This document shows, piece after piece, positions 5,688 to 6,411 of a DNA stretch of 6,411 nt. Made by a program: the position numbers and the translations under genes. The notes beneath the pieces are model-generated. The model was not told the DNA's origin. It worked only from the letters and a program-made list of their open reading frames with translations, and did no database searches. Within the stretch, counting starts at the first letter, position 1; each line of letters starts with the position of its first letter. Source of the DNA: Lachnospiraceae bacterium (GTDB lineage Bacteria; Bacillota; Clostridia; Lachnospirales; Lachnospiraceae); the NCBI GenBank assembly GCA_024684155.1, contig JAIKXK010000095.1, positions 1-6,411 of the forward strand, in the 5' to 3' direction.

Positions 5688-6411
5688 TTAGTTATCCTTT
5701 TTCCAAGCTTCACTTTCTTCATACAATGCCAAAATATCTCCATCTATCTGGCCATCTTCTACCATATTATGTAAAATAGAAAATGCTTTTTCCACAGGCA
5801 TTGCTGGTTTATAAGGTCTGTCTTCTGCAGTTAGTGCATCATACACATCTAAGATTGTAAGAAGTCTTGTTTCTTTTGGTAAATCCTCTGCTTTTAAATG
5901 ATTTGGATAACCACTTCCATTTAAAAACTCATGATGAGATGCTGCCCAAACAGGAACATTGGAATAGTCTCCATCAAAGATCATCTTCGACAACATCTTA
6001 TCCGTATTTACAACATGAGACTGCATAATCTTACGTTCCTCATCTGTAAGAGTACCTTTTCGAACCGTCATTGCTACTAGTTCTTCCTCATTTAAAAGCG
6101 AAATCTCATTTCCTTCCGCATCTAGGACTAACATCTCCCCTGCATTCCGAATTGCATCTAGTGTTTCATCTGGTAAAAATCCAGCTGTATTTGCTTTTAA
6201 AAATAACTCCTTCGCTTCATTTATTTTATTGATTCTTTCATCTGCATCTTCTTTTTCTTCTGGATGTTCTAGTCCTCGGATGCGCTCCATAAGAATTCCC
6301 GTAGAAATTTTATGGAGCAGGCCATCCTCCAACTCACCAAGACGGGTAGGTTTATCCATTACTTCCAAAGGGATTACCAGTTTACCCACATCATGAAGCC
6401 ACACACTCATA
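5688..6411 (-). CDS. HD-GYP-type phosphohydrolase, C-terminal part (5' end outside window)
   Basis: The catalytic part of an HD-GYP protein; members hydrolyse c-di-GMP or related cyclic dinucleotides in the cytosol. Numbering the visible 240 residues from the Met codon at 6410-6408: HD motif H6-D7 with K10 (HDVGKL), H132, the HHE motif 159-161, the GYP motif 167-169 and a metal-ligand-type D188 (ILDVYDALTAEDRPYKP), all intact. Between KPTRL (20-24) and GTLTDEERKIMQSH (119-132) lies an insertion of about 95 residues, helical and charged, present in a recognised subgroup of HD-GYP proteins but absent from the compact form. That Met is not the real start, because the HD motif is only five residues away and the frame stays open to the window edge; a sensory or further helical N-terminus is expected outside. 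First visible gene of the operon with the FecR-repeat protein and the cyclase. Confidence 0.92.
   Translation of the reverse strand, partial: MSVWLHDVGKLVIPLEVMDKPTRLGELEDGLLHKISTGILMERIRGLEHPEEKEDADERINKINEAKELFLKANTAGFLPDETLDAIRNAGEMLVLDAEGNEISLLNEEELVAMTVRKGTLTDEERKIMQSHVVNTDKMLSKMIFDGDYSNVPVWAASHHEFLNGSGYPNHLKAEDLPKETRLLTILDVYDALTAEDRPYKPAMPVEKAFSILHNMVEDGQIDGDILALYEESEAWKKDN

Noticed and set aside
6408..6410. ATG at the window edge as the start of the HD-GYP gene
   Set aside because: The catalytic HD motif would be at residue 6, leaving no room for the helix before it, no upstream sequence is visible to show a ribosome site, and the frame remains open to the end.

Overview
The window is AT-rich and entirely coded on the minus strand. 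It suggests a low-GC Gram-positive of the Clostridia, most likely a Lachnospiraceae-type gut or rumen bacterium. This rests on the codon and base composition, strong AGGAGG-type ribosome sites, the YtrA-type GntR/ABC pair, and a surface protein built from divergent InlB B-type repeats. The assignment is an inference from style, not from a marker gene.

Read in the direction of transcription (right to left) there are two units. The first is a signalling operon of three closely spaced genes: (i) the C-terminal part of an HD-GYP-type phosphohydrolase (5688-6411, start outside the window); (ii) after about 20 nt, a roughly 1020-residue membrane-anchored surface protein with an N-terminal FecR domain, an acidic linker, six 79-84-residue InlB-like repeats and an unrecognised C-terminal domain (2596-5673); (iii) after 24 nt, a CHASE2-domain class III adenylate cyclase with all six canonical catalytic residues (724-2571). 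The unit ends in a perfect-stem intrinsic terminator whose loop contains the cyclase stop codon.

The second unit starts immediately afterwards. A near-consensus sigma-A promoter begins in the terminator's U-tract (TTGACA, 17 nt, TATACT). An AGTGTA-N13-TACACA operator lies just downstream of the -10 box. Then come a leader of about 130 nt with a 12-bp inverted repeat around an almost G-free loop, a short YtrA-family GntR repressor (176-541) and, overlapping it by 8 nt, the start of an ABC transporter ATPase (1-183) that runs off the window. The only non-coding stretch of note is 542-723, which is almost completely occupied by this terminator, promoter, operator and leader.

Working model (inference): the FecR-repeat protein and CHASE2 cyclase form a cell-envelope sensing module that converts an extracellular signal into cAMP. 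The HD-GYP protein would turn over a second nucleotide (c-di-GMP or a relative). The neighbouring GntR/ABC unit is a separately regulated, probably autorepressed, envelope-stress or drug-response transporter.
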